Positions 45,313 through 53,868 of a stretch of 64,000 nucleotides of DNA are shown here, in pieces; within the stretch, counting starts at the first letter, position 1; the number at the start of each line of letters is the position of its first letter. A program made the translations under genes and the position numbers. The notes under the pieces are model-generated. The model had not been told where the DNA came from. It saw only the letters and a list, made by a program, of their open reading frames with translations, and did not search any database. The DNA is from an uncultured Lachnospiraceae bacterium (GTDB taxonomy: Bacteria; Bacillota; Clostridia; Lachnospirales; Lachnospiraceae): the NCBI GenBank assembly GCA_947643615.1, contig CANRWO010000009.1:28605-92604 (forward strand). The letters are read 5' to 3'.

Positions 45313-46110
45313 ATGAAGAAAAAAGCAGCAATTATTTTTGCGGTTACTCTAACGGCCGCGTTGGCGCCTGCATCCGGGAGCACGAGGGGGACCGATGCAG
45401 ATATCAGCGCAATCATCAGCCATACCGTAGTGATCGGCGATTCCTCCGATGTCGTTACGGCAGACTGGAACGAGATGCTGGAGAAACTGGATTTAGCCAT
45501 CCAGGAAGGGAAAGGGCGGAATGTGAATATTACCGTAGGTGATTCCGCCGTGGTTTCCGCCGATGTATTGAACCGCCTGGCCGGCAAGCACGCCACGTTG
45601 GCGCTGCATATGGCAGACGACCTTACCTTCAGCATAAGCGGCCGGGAAATCGGCCATGTGGACTACCCTTTGCAGATCACATTGTGCGAGGAATCCGGAA
45701 TCCCCGGCGAAGTGGCAGCACGGGCGTTGGAAGGAGTTACGATCAGCCGCCAATTCAGCATGAGGGAAAAAGAAGCTTACCCATGCCGCATTAATGTGCA
45801 TCTTTCCTTGGGAGCCCAAAATGCCGGCAGGCATGCCGTCCTTTATTCTTATGACGAGTTTGACGGTACAATGAGACAGGAGGGAGTGTATCGGATCCAG
45901 GAATCCGGAAACGCGATGTTCGGAATAAACAGAGGAGATGACTATCTGGTGAAGGTAATGAAAGGCTATACTGTGGAATCCGGAGATGTGCTTTCCCGCA
46001 TCGCGGTAAAGAACGGCATCAGCCTGAAATCCCTGATGGCAGCAAATCCCCAGATCACAGACAGTGACAAGATCCGTGTGGGGCAGCTGATCAATATTCC
46101 CGCCCAATGA
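45313..46110 (+). CDS. Secreted LysM-domain protein
   Basis: A 265-residue exported protein. A signal peptide covers about residues 1-24 (KKKAAIIFAVTLTAALAPASG). The middle 190 residues are a beta-rich region with no recognised enzyme motif. The C-terminal 45 residues are a LysM domain (GYTVESGDVLSRIAVKNGIS, NPQITDSDKIRVGQLINIP) that binds peptidoglycan GlcNAc. The protein is therefore held at the cell wall. GGGGTG precedes the ATG; an alternative ATG five codons upstream is less well placed. Confidence 0.75.
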   Translation: MKKKAAIIFAVTLTAALAPASGSTRGTDADISAIISHTVVIGDSSDVVTADWNEMLEKLDLAIQEGKGRNVNITVGDSAVVSADVLNRLAGKHATLALHMADDLTFSISGREIGHVDYPLQITLCEESGIPGEVAARALEGVTISRQFSMREKEAYPCRINVHLSLGAQNAGRHAVLYSYDEFDGTMRQEGVYRIQESGNAMFGINRGDDYLVKVMKGYTVESGDVLSRIAVKNGISLKSLMAANPQITDSDKIRVGQLINIPAQ

Positions 46111-46653
46111 CGGGACGGCTTTGCGAAAATACAGTAATGGAACGGCATCAGGCTGTGGTGTATTTCCCAAGGAGGACGGAAGGTGCGGAAAAAGCCGCCC
46201 CGGGGAAACCTGCAGTCCTGATGCTTTTGTATTTCCCGAATTGTTTTCTGGCAGATGTGCATCACAATTTGCGGGAGATGAAATCGTCTTACAGATGATT
46301 AACCAAATAATAGGCGCATAGCGGGTTATGTAACCAGAATTTGGCGCAAATATACCACGAAGTGGGTGTGCAGACGGCGGGAACGATTTTACAAACATAC
46401 TCTGGGGTAAAATAAGAATGGAAATAATATCATCCGTATGTTACAATCAATTTATATATTTAGGGGAAGTGTTCCACAAAAAGGAATTTTTATAGAAAGA
46501 ATCTTCATGAAAAGAAACCTTCAATGAAAGAAACTTTCAATGAAAGAAACCTTCAATGAAAGAAATCTTCAGTGAAAGAAATCTCTATAGAAATAAAACT
46601 TTATAAAAAGAAACCTTCATAGAAAGGAATCTCCATAGAAAGGAATCGGAAAA
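46111..46653 (+). other. Long intergenic region with hairpin and minisatellite
   Basis: Contents: a terminator-like inverted repeat GCATCAGG (46145) and CCTGATGC (46217) followed by TTTT, closing the LysM gene; a possible extended -10 (TGT-TACAAT near 46438-46447); and the exact 16-bp repeat array annotated below. No plausible gene. Confidence 0.5.
46493..46652 (+). repeat. 16-bp tandem repeat array immediately upstream of moxR
   Basis: Ten units with strict 16-bp phase start at 46493 and every 16 bp to 46637. The consensus is close to TGAAAGAAACCTTCAA; the central units are the most alike and the 3' units are diverged. The last units supply the purine-rich SD (AGAAAGGAAT) of moxR. Confidence 0.9.
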
Positions 46654-47604
46654 ATGGAAGGCAATGGAAAAGCGTTAGGCGAAAAAGTACTGGGAAATAT
46701 CGCAAAAGTGATCGTCGGTAAGGAGCAGGTTACCAGACTGCTTTTGACCGCCCTTCTGGCGGACGGGCATGTGCTTTTGGAGGACGTGCCGGGGACCGGC
46801 AAGACAAAACTGGCTAAGACACTGGCTAAGACCATAGCAGGGGAATTCTCAAGGATTCAGTTTACACCTGACCTGCTTCCCAGCGACATCACCGGTTTGA
46901 ACATATTTGACACCAAAGAAAACGAATTTGTGTTAAGGAAAGGGCCTGTATTTGCCAACATCCTCCTGGCGGACGAGATCAACCGCGCCACGCCCAGGAC
47001 CCAGGCAGGGCTTTTGGAGTGTATGGAAGAGCGCCAGGTGACCATTGACGGGGTCTCCTACATACCAGGGGCCCCTTTCTTTGTGATTGCTACCCAGAAC
47101 CCTGTGGAGACGGCCGGGACTTTCCCTCTGCCGGAGGCACAGATGGATCGCTTTATGATGAAGCTTTCCATGGGGTTGCCGGGAAGGGAAGAAGAGCTTG
47201 CCATCCTGCAGCGGTACATGTCAGACGAGCCTTTGGACGGGTTGCAGAGCGTGCTGACCCTGGAAGAGCTGCTGCAGGCCAGGCAGGAAGCCAACCGGGT
47301 CTTTGTACATAAGTGCGTTCTGGAATATATGGTTGCGCTTGTGGAACCCACCAGACAGGGCGGCAGTATCGTCATGGGGGTCAGTCCCAGGGGGAACCTG
47401 GCGCTGCTACGCTGCGCTAAAGCATATGCCTATCTGGATGGGAGAAGCTATGTGACACCCGATGATATCAAGGCGCTGGCCGTTCCCGTCCTTGCCCACA
47501 GGCTGGTGCTGGGTTACGGTTCCGGCGGGAGCGACAGCGCCGGCGACTTTATCCTAAAACTGCTGGAAACCACTGCCGTGCCCACAGAGGATTTTACCGC
47601 ATGA
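46654..47604 (+). CDS. MoxR-family AAA+ ATPase
   Basis: A 316-residue AAA+ chaperone-like ATPase. It has Walker A LEDVPGTGKTKL near 42-52, Walker B ILLADEINRATP, sensor 1 IATQNP, and arginine finger/sensor 2 region (MGVSPRGNLALLRCAKAYA). MoxR proteins remodel or activate partners that often contain vWA domains, here probably the DUF58 protein. Its stop overlaps the next start (ATGA). The SD lies in the 3' edge of the minisatellite. Confidence 0.92.
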   Translation: MEGNGKALGEKVLGNIAKVIVGKEQVTRLLLTALLADGHVLLEDVPGTGKTKLAKTLAKTIAGEFSRIQFTPDLLPSDITGLNIFDTKENEFVLRKGPVFANILLADEINRATPRTQAGLLECMEERQVTIDGVSYIPGAPFFVIATQNPVETAGTFPLPEAQMDRFMMKLSMGLPGREEELAILQRYMSDEPLDGLQSVLTLEELLQARQEANRVFVHKCVLEYMVALVEPTRQGGSIVMGVSPRGNLALLRCAKAYAYLDGRSYVTPDDIKALAVPVLAHRLVLGYGSGGSDSAGDFILKLLETTAVPTEDFTA

Positions 47605-48728
47605 TAAAATTATTAGGGATTGGCCTGCTCTTTTTCTTGCTTTTTGTACTCCAGAAACTGGTATACCAACGGTTATGGCACAGGGGCCTTACGGTGGATA
47701 TCGGTTTTTCCAGGGAACACATTTTTGAAGGGGAAGAGAGCACGCTGAGAGAGATCGTACAAAATAAAAAAAGGCTCCCGTTGCCCATGCTGAAAGTCAA
47801 ATTCAAGACCGACCGCCATCTGGTCTTTGGAGGCAGCGTGGAAGGCGCCCGCACTACGGACCAGTTTTACCGCAACGATATGTTCCGGGTAGGGGGCGGT
47901 GAAAAAATCACCCGTACGTTAAAATTTACCGGGGGCAGGAGAGGGTTTTACGAGATTGACGGGGCAAGCCTTGTGGTATCCGATATCTTCCTGACTACGC
48001 AGATGACGGATGAGCTGCCCTTACATACGGAGATTTATGTGTACCCTAGGCCCTATGACAGCCAGGAGCTGCGTCGGTCACTGACGCAGTTAAACGGGGA
48101 AGTCCTGTCCAAACGCCATCTTCTGGAAGACCCCTTTGAGTACAGGGGGATCCGTGAGTACCAGCCTTTCGACGATATGCGCAGCATTAACTGGAAAGCC
48201 ACCGCTAAGACAGGGGAGCTGAAGGTAAACCAGAAAAACTATACCTCCTTAAAGTCCATCCGTATTTTTTGCAATGTGGAGGACGACAGCATTATGAAAA
48301 AGGAGGCCTGTGTGGAAGCATCCCTGCAGCTTGTGGCAGGCCTGGGCGCCTTTTTCTTAAAACAGGGGATCCAGACGGCATGTTATGGCAACGGCGTGGA
48401 TATCAAAACCCACAACCCGCTTGTCATTGAGGCAAAGGCAGGGGACGGCCAGTTCGAGGCCATCTGCAGGGGACTTGCCCGGTTGGATCTGGATCAGCCT
48501 GTGGTTGACTTTTCCGGCTGCTTTGAGGAGAGGCTTTTTTCCGAGGCCAAAGGGACGATCACCTGCTTTGTCTCCCCCAACCACTATGATGATTTTCTAA
48601 AGCTTTTGGAAAAATACGGGGATGCCGGGAATGAGTTTTACTGGTTCTACCCCATCATGGGGGAGGAAGAGCCAAAGCTTCCCGAATCACTGCAAAAGCA
48701 GGTGCGGTTTATCCATCTTGACCGGTAG
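47601..48728 (+). CDS. DUF58 domain protein (MoxR partner)
   Basis: A 375-residue protein. A single hydrophobic helix (GIGLLFFLLFVLQKLVY) leads into a soluble domain with LPMLKVKFKT and the signature PFEYRGIREYQPFDDMRSINWKATAKTGELKVNQ, which defines DUF58. This family normally pairs with MoxR ATPases and resembles vWA domains. It is translationally coupled to moxR. The family role is unknown beyond stress and membrane-associated complexes. Confidence 0.9.
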   Translation: MIKLLGIGLLFFLLFVLQKLVYQRLWHRGLTVDIGFSREHIFEGEESTLREIVQNKKRLPLPMLKVKFKTDRHLVFGGSVEGARTTDQFYRNDMFRVGGGEKITRTLKFTGGRRGFYEIDGASLVVSDIFLTTQMTDELPLHTEIYVYPRPYDSQELRRSLTQLNGEVLSKRHLLEDPFEYRGIREYQPFDDMRSINWKATAKTGELKVNQKNYTSLKSIRIFCNVEDDSIMKKEACVEASLQLVAGLGAFFLKQGIQTACYGNGVDIKTHNPLVIEAKAGDGQFEAICRGLARLDLDQPVVDFSGCFEERLFSEAKGTITCFVSPNHYDDFLKLLEKYGDAGNEFYWFYPIMGEEEPKLPESLQKQVRFIHLDR

Positions 48729-48758
48729 GCCTGCCTGGGTTTCCGGGCCTGCTTTTTT
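48727..48758 (+). terminator. Terminator after the DUF58 gene
   Basis: AGGCC/GGCCT or the alternative GCCTGG/CCGGGC hairpin is followed by TTTTTT. The next gene may depend on read-through or its own promoter. Confidence 0.65.
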
Positions 48759-48828
48759 GTGTATGTCGGTTGGAATACCGTTTCCGGCAGGGAAAGCCGG
48801 AAAACGGAAAGCTGGATGAGGTAATAAA

Positions 48829-50136
48829 ATGGTTAAAACGGAACGTTTGGAGTTGGTTATAGAGATTTTGACATCGCAGATGAACCACTGGGTCTTTTTC
48901 CCGCTGGTGATGACGGCGCTGGGACTTTTTATGCAGATCAGCGGAAACCAAATGGAGGATGGCCCGGGACTCCTGCAGTGGGCATTTTATGGTTTGATCC
49001 CTGTGGCCTGCTTTTGGATAAGAAATTTTGTGAACCGCTTCTGGCTGTTTGTGATCTGCCATGTGGCGGCCATAGCGGCGGCGCTGTCTGTGGCACGTTT
49101 CCTGCTTCACGGTAATATGGTGCTGGGTGGGATTTGTGCGGCGGCGTATGTGGTTTATTCTTTCACGCTGCGCATCAAAGAGGAGCCGGATATCTATTCC
49201 GGGGTTATCCATCCGGTCACTGCACTGGTAGTTTCCGCGGTGGCAAATTTTATGTTCCACAGGCAGGAGGTGCCTGATTGGGATAAGTATTATGTGTTCA
49301 TTTTGATTGGTGTGTTGGCCGGTTACCTGATTATTTATTACCTCAGGCATTATCTCAGTTTCCTGCGTGTGAACAAGTCCAGCACAGGCTATCTGCCTGC
49401 CAGGGATATCCTCCAATCAGGCATAGGTTTTGTTCTGCCATATACGCTGGTGGGAGTGTTGATCCTTCTATTGAGCCTGAATGTGCAGTGGCTGGAGCAT
49501 GTTTTACGGTTTCTGAAAGAAGTGCTGAAAATTGTTTTGACACTCATTTTGCGGTTATTGCCAGGGGGAGGAAGTAAAGAAGAACTGCTTCCTCCGGAAA
49601 ATACGGGTTCCGCTTCTAATGGGGGAATGCTCCCGCTGCCCAAGTCAGAGACGTTCTGGCTGTGGGAAGTGTTGGAATACGTGGCAATTATCGCTTTTGC
49701 GATATGGGGCATCTATCTATTTGTTAAGGCGTTCCGGTGGTTTATTCAGTACCTGAAAGTGCAGTTTGGCAGGCAGATGGGCAGTAAACAAATCGTAACC
49801 GGCCTGGACGATGTATTTGATGTAAGGGAGAAATGTAAGATTGACAAGCAGAAAAACGAAAGCGGGGGAGCAGGACTGTTCCAACGTTTTACCCCTGTGG
49901 AGAGGGTCCGCAGGCTTTATAAAAAGAGCGTGCTTTCAGGCACTGTGGGGGCGGAGGACAGGGAAAGCCTGAGATATATGACTGCCAAAGAGTGCGGCGA
50001 GAAACTTTCCCTGCCGGATATGGCGGAAATATATGGCCAGGCACGCTATTCCGGCAAGGAGATTGTCCCGGAGGATGTAAAGCGGATGAAACTTGCCTGT
50101 AGCAAAAAGTATGCCCCACAGGATTATGGTAGCTGA
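48829..50136 (+). CDS. Polytopic membrane protein with DUF4129-like C-terminus
   Basis: A 435-residue protein with about seven hydrophobic helices in residues 15-240 and one near 285-305. The cytoplasmic tail (RVRRLYKKSVLSGTVGAEDRESLRYMTAKECGEKLSLPDMAEIYGQARYSGKEI) resembles the DUF4129 domain that usually sits at the end of transglutaminase-like proteins in MoxR-DUF58 clusters. No transglutaminase domain is present in this protein or nearby. GAGGT precedes the ATG. It is probably a membrane partner of the MoxR-DUF58 pair. Confidence 0.7.
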   Translation: MVKTERLELVIEILTSQMNHWVFFPLVMTALGLFMQISGNQMEDGPGLLQWAFYGLIPVACFWIRNFVNRFWLFVICHVAAIAAALSVARFLLHGNMVLGGICAAAYVVYSFTLRIKEEPDIYSGVIHPVTALVVSAVANFMFHRQEVPDWDKYYVFILIGVLAGYLIIYYLRHYLSFLRVNKSSTGYLPARDILQSGIGFVLPYTLVGVLILLLSLNVQWLEHVLRFLKEVLKIVLTLILRLLPGGGSKEELLPPENTGSASNGGMLPLPKSETFWLWEVLEYVAIIAFAIWGIYLFVKAFRWFIQYLKVQFGRQMGSKQIVTGLDDVFDVREKCKIDKQKNESGGAGLFQRFTPVERVRRLYKKSVLSGTVGAEDRESLRYMTAKECGEKLSLPDMAEIYGQARYSGKEIVPEDVKRMKLACSKKYAPQDYGS

Positions 50137-50154
50137 CAGAGACGGAGGACAGGT

Positions 50155-52038
50155 ATGGAAGGTCAATTGGCGCTTTCTGAAGATATTTTAATGAAAATAG
50201 AAAAACCGGAGCGGTATATCGGGCACGAAGTGAACTCAGTGGTGAAAGACAAGGACAAGATACGTGTCCGCTTTGCCATGTGTTTTCCCGATGTATACGA
50301 GATCGGTATGTCACATCTGGGAATCCAGATTTTATATGACATGTTCAATTCCATGGAGGATGTATGGTGCGAACGCGTTTACTCCCCCTGGATTGACCTT
50401 GATGCTGTCATGCGCAGTGAAAAGATACCGCTGTTTGCCCTGGAGTCCCAGGATCCTGTCAAAGATTTTGACTTTCTGGGAATTACCATCCAATATGAGA
50501 TGTGTTATACCAATATTTTACAGGTGCTGGATCTTAGCCAAATCCCTTTGCTGGCAAAAGAGCGCGGTGAAGACTGCCCTATCGTGATCGGCGGGGGGCC
50601 CTGTGTTTATAACCCTGAGCCTCTGGCGGATTTTTTTGATATTTTCTATATTGGGGAAGGGGAAACACAATACCGGAACCTTATAACGTTGTATGAGCAT
50701 TGTAAGGAAGAACAGACGGGGCGTGAAGAGTTTCTCCGCCGTGCGGCAAAACTGCCGGGAATGTATGTGCCCCGGTTTTATGCGGTGGAATATAATGAGG
50801 ACGGGACCATCCATTCCTTTACCCCTGTGGAGGACGGGATTCCCGCCACTGTACGGAAAGAGATTGTGACCGATGTGACGGATACCTATTATCCCATGAA
50901 ACCTGTGGTGCCTTTTATTAAGGTGACCCAGGACAGGGTAGTGCTGGAGATACAGAGAGGCTGTATCCGAGGCTGCCGTTTCTGCCAGGCAGGGCAGCTG
51001 TACCGTCCTGTCAGGGAAAGGGATGTGGAGACTCTGAAAAAATATGCCATGGAAATGCTGAAAAACACAGGGCATGAGGAGATCTCCTTAAGCTCCCTTA
51101 GTTCCAGCGATTACTCAAAGCTTCCCGAACTGATTGACTTTTTAATAGAAGAATGCGGCAGGCAGCATATCAATATTTCCCTGCCCTCCCTCAGGATTGA
51201 TGCTTTTTCCCTGGATGTCATGAGCAAAGTACAGGATGTGAAAAAGTCCAGCCTTACCTTTGCGCCGGAAGCAGGCAGCCAGAGGCTCCGCAATGTGATT
51301 AACAAAGGTTTGACCGAGGAGGCCATTCTCCGCGGGTCGGCGCTTGCCTTTGAAGGCGGATGGACAAGGGTAAAGCTCTATTTTATGCTGGGTTTGCCCA
51401 CAGAGACGGAAGAGGATATCAGAGGGATCGCAGAACTGTCCAACAAGATTGCGGCAGTCTTTTTTGAGACGGTGCCAAAGGAAAAGCGTGTCAACGGTAA
51501 GGTCCAAATCGTAGCCAGCACTTCCTTTTTTGTCCCCAAGCCTTTTACGCCTTTCCAGTGGGCGAAGCAATGCACCAAAGAGGAGTTCCTGGACAAGGCA
51601 TATCAGACCAGGACGGCTATTTCCGAACAGTTAAACCAGAAGAGCATTAAATACAATTGGCATGAGGCAGATGCCAGCGTTATGGAAGGTGTGCTGGCAA
51701 GAGGAGACAGAAGGCTGGGGGAAGTGATCCGGAGAGTCTATGAAAAAGGTAGCTTTTATGACGCATGGGGTGAATATTATCACAATGACAGATGGCTGGA
51801 AACCATTGCGGAATGCGGATTGTCCGGGGATTTCTACACCCACAGGGAACGGCCCGTGGATGAGATCCTGCCATGGGATTTCATTGATTGTGGCATCACC
51901 AAGGAGTTTTTAGTACGTGAGTGGGAGAAGGCAAAACGGGAAGAGGTCTCTGACAATTGTAAACAGAAGTGCCAGGGCTGCGGCGCCGCACAGTTTGGCT
52001 GCGGAATCTGTTTTGAGCCAAAGCCAGAAACTCCCTGA
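50155..52038 (+). CDS. B12-binding radical SAM protein (TIGR03960 type)
   Basis: A 627-residue protein of the family paired with TIGR03936 proteins. The N-terminal B12-binding-like fold (AMCFPDVYEIGMSHLGIQILYD) is followed by the radical SAM motif RGCIRGCRFCQAGQLYRPVRER near residues 268-276 (CxxxCxxC), SLSSLSSSDYSKLPELI and the APEAGSQRLRN core. A Cys-rich tail (CKQKCQGCGAAQFGCGICFEPK) may hold a further cluster. The substrate is unknown. It starts 18 bp after the preceding gene; the partner gene follows 68 bp downstream. Confidence 0.9.
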   Translation: MEGQLALSEDILMKIEKPERYIGHEVNSVVKDKDKIRVRFAMCFPDVYEIGMSHLGIQILYDMFNSMEDVWCERVYSPWIDLDAVMRSEKIPLFALESQDPVKDFDFLGITIQYEMCYTNILQVLDLSQIPLLAKERGEDCPIVIGGGPCVYNPEPLADFFDIFYIGEGETQYRNLITLYEHCKEEQTGREEFLRRAAKLPGMYVPRFYAVEYNEDGTIHSFTPVEDGIPATVRKEIVTDVTDTYYPMKPVVPFIKVTQDRVVLEIQRGCIRGCRFCQAGQLYRPVRERDVETLKKYAMEMLKNTGHEEISLSSLSSSDYSKLPELIDFLIEECGRQHINISLPSLRIDAFSLDVMSKVQDVKKSSLTFAPEAGSQRLRNVINKGLTEEAILRGSALAFEGGWTRVKLYFMLGLPTETEEDIRGIAELSNKIAAVFFETVPKEKRVNGKVQIVASTSFFVPKPFTPFQWAKQCTKEEFLDKAYQTRTAISEQLNQKSIKYNWHEADASVMEGVLARGDRRLGEVIRRVYEKGSFYDAWGEYYHNDRWLETIAECGLSGDFYTHRERPVDEILPWDFIDCGITKEFLVREWEKAKREEVSDNCKQKCQGCGAAQFGCGICFEPKPETP

Positions 52039-52106
52039 TATAATGCAGGCTGCTGAAATAACATGAGCAAAATTGCCAACACAGGAAAAGGAGATTCCGA
52101 ACCGAT

Positions 52107-52808
52107 ATGAAGCTTCGTGTAAAATTTAGGAAATTTGGCCCAATCCGTTTTATAGGGCATTTGGATGTCATGCGCTTTTTTCAGAAAGCTATCCGCAGGG
52201 CCGGGATTGATGTGGCGTACACCACAGGCTTCAGCCCACACCAGATCATGTCCTTCGCGGCGCCCCTTGGGGTAGGCTTGTGCAGTAACGGGGAATATAT
52301 GGATATTGAGGTTAATTCCATGGAGTCTTGCCAGGATATATTGGAGAGGCTTAACCGGGTAAGTGTGCCGGGAATAGAAGTAATCTCTGTGAAAATACTC
52401 CCGGAGGGAGCCGAAAATGCAATGGCAAGCGTAGCTGCAGCTTCCTATACCGTGCGTTTCCGTGAAGGAAAGGAACCGGCTGCAGACATAGAGGCCGCCC
52501 TGCCAGGATTTCTCGAAAGGGAACATATACCGATTACCAAAAAGACAAAAAAGGGGAGCCGGGAAGTAGATTTAAAACCAGGCATTTTCAGGCTGGAATG
52601 GCAGTCCGGTGCTTTTTTCATGCTTGTTGACGCATCCAGCGGAGGAAATATCAAGCCTGTACAGCTCTTGGAAGCTTTGCTGGCAGAATGCGGGGAAACC
52701 CTGCAGGAAAACGCCCTGAGCATCACCAGAGAAGACGTATACACGGATATTGGGACAAAGGACACCCCTGAACTGGTACCGTTGGAGGATATCGGATCCC
52801 CTTCTTGA
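52107..52808 (+). CDS. DUF2344/TIGR03936 radical-SAM-associated protein
   Basis: A 233-residue protein, always next to or fused with the TIGR03960 radical SAM protein. The start MKLRVKFRKFGPIRFIGHLDVMRFFQKAIRRAGI and YTTGFSPHQIMSFAAPLGVGL are characteristic. AAAGGAG lies 12 bp upstream. Co-occurrence with RNase G and ribosomal protein genes suggests a link to translation or RNA modification. That link is inference. Confidence 0.9.
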   Translation: MKLRVKFRKFGPIRFIGHLDVMRFFQKAIRRAGIDVAYTTGFSPHQIMSFAAPLGVGLCSNGEYMDIEVNSMESCQDILERLNRVSVPGIEVISVKILPEGAENAMASVAAASYTVRFREGKEPAADIEAALPGFLEREHIPITKKTKKGSREVDLKPGIFRLEWQSGAFFMLVDASSGGNIKPVQLLEALLAECGETLQENALSITREDVYTDIGTKDTPELVPLEDIGSPS

Positions 52809-52866
52809 TTACATCCATATCAATGTGGACGAGCCGTTAATTTTATGCCCTTTTCAGAATTTTCAC

Positions 52867-52961
52867 ACGCTAATTTGTGCCGGAGCGTCACAAATTTGTT
52901 TGATGGCAGACGCAAATTTAATATTTGCGTCGCCCCGTCGCGTAAACGCTCCGGAATGGAG
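52867..52961 (+). ncRNA. Pseudoknot-like structured leader of the lipoprotein gene
   Basis: Stem 1: AATTTGTG (52872) with CACAAATT (52889), loop CCGGAGCGT. Stem 2: GGC-A-GACGCAAAT (52905) with ATTTGCGTCGCC (52923), 12 bp with one bulged A. The nine loop bases of stem 1 are perfectly complementary to ACGCTCCGG (52946-52954), directly 5' of the SD (TGGAG). Together this forms a potential pseudoknot ending at the ribosome binding site. Confidence 0.5.
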
Positions 52962-52967
52962 ACTGGT

Positions 52968-53807
52968 ATGAAAAAGAAGGCGTTGATAGTTGTATTAACA
53001 TGCATATTGATTATAGGAATTATCATTATTAGTTGTCATATTTTTGGCGGCAAAAAACCATTTAAAGATTTGGAACCATCGGAAATAGTGTCAGCCACGG
53101 TACGATTGAATCCGCCAGGCACAACCATTCAAATTGTAGAAATCGAGGAATTAACCGGATATTTGAATGATGTAGTTATCTATAATAGAGACAATTCCTA
53201 TACAAAGTATAGCGGACAAGGCGTGATATTTACGCTGATGTTATCAGACGGAACACAGACAAAAGTTATGGCGTATAACCCATTTTTTGTGATGGATGGT
53301 GTTGGTTATAAGACGAAATATGAACCATGTCAAGCACTCAGTGCATATGCAAACAGACTGTTAAATGATGAAAATGCCAATATAATAGTAGAAGAGCCAC
53401 CCTGCTTAACTGTCATAAGTGATGAAACTGCTTTCGGTGCGCTGTTGGGGACTTATTCGTGGCAGAAAAGAAATAGCGATGGAACATCTACAGAAACACA
53501 AGCCGATAGTCCGCATCCCCTAGATTGCGAAAATTTGTTTCTCAAATTTGATACTACAGAAACAACAGCTACTTTGAATTTCACAGAGAACCCCAGTTCA
53601 ATTTTACATATTCAGTGCTGGAATGAGAAACATTGGAACAACCATGATGCAAGCAGTGAAAATATAGCTATTGACGGTTATGAAATAGAGTTGAAACCAG
53701 GCGGATATATTTATGAAGTCGTTGCCGAATGGGATACTGAAAAAAGTGGTTATGGTGGGATAGCACACTATTATTTCTATGTACAGGTTTTGGGAAATGG
53801 GCAGTAG
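52968..53807 (+). CDS. Putative lipoprotein of unknown function
   Basis: A 279-residue protein with an N-terminal hydrophobic segment (ALIVVLTCILIIGIIIISC) whose Ile-Ile-Ser-Cys end fits a lipobox (Cys23), or it is a membrane anchor. The outer domain is beta-rich. Two related-looking halves follow, each with Tyr/Asn/Asp-rich strands. The gene is clearly more AT-rich than its neighbours, which suggests transfer. SD TGGAG lies 7 bp before the ATG, at the 3' edge of the pseudoknot-like leader. No family was recognised. Confidence 0.65.
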   Translation: MKKKALIVVLTCILIIGIIIISCHIFGGKKPFKDLEPSEIVSATVRLNPPGTTIQIVEIEELTGYLNDVVIYNRDNSYTKYSGQGVIFTLMLSDGTQTKVMAYNPFFVMDGVGYKTKYEPCQALSAYANRLLNDENANIIVEEPPCLTVISDETAFGALLGTYSWQKRNSDGTSTETQADSPHPLDCENLFLKFDTTETTATLNFTENPSSILHIQCWNEKHWNNHDASSENIAIDGYEIELKPGGYIYEVVAEWDTEKSGYGGIAHYYFYVQVLGNGQ

Positions 53808-53868
53808 GAACACTTTTCTGAAAAGGAAATAATTTTAAGAAGCATGGCAATAAAGAAAGGCAAAAGAA

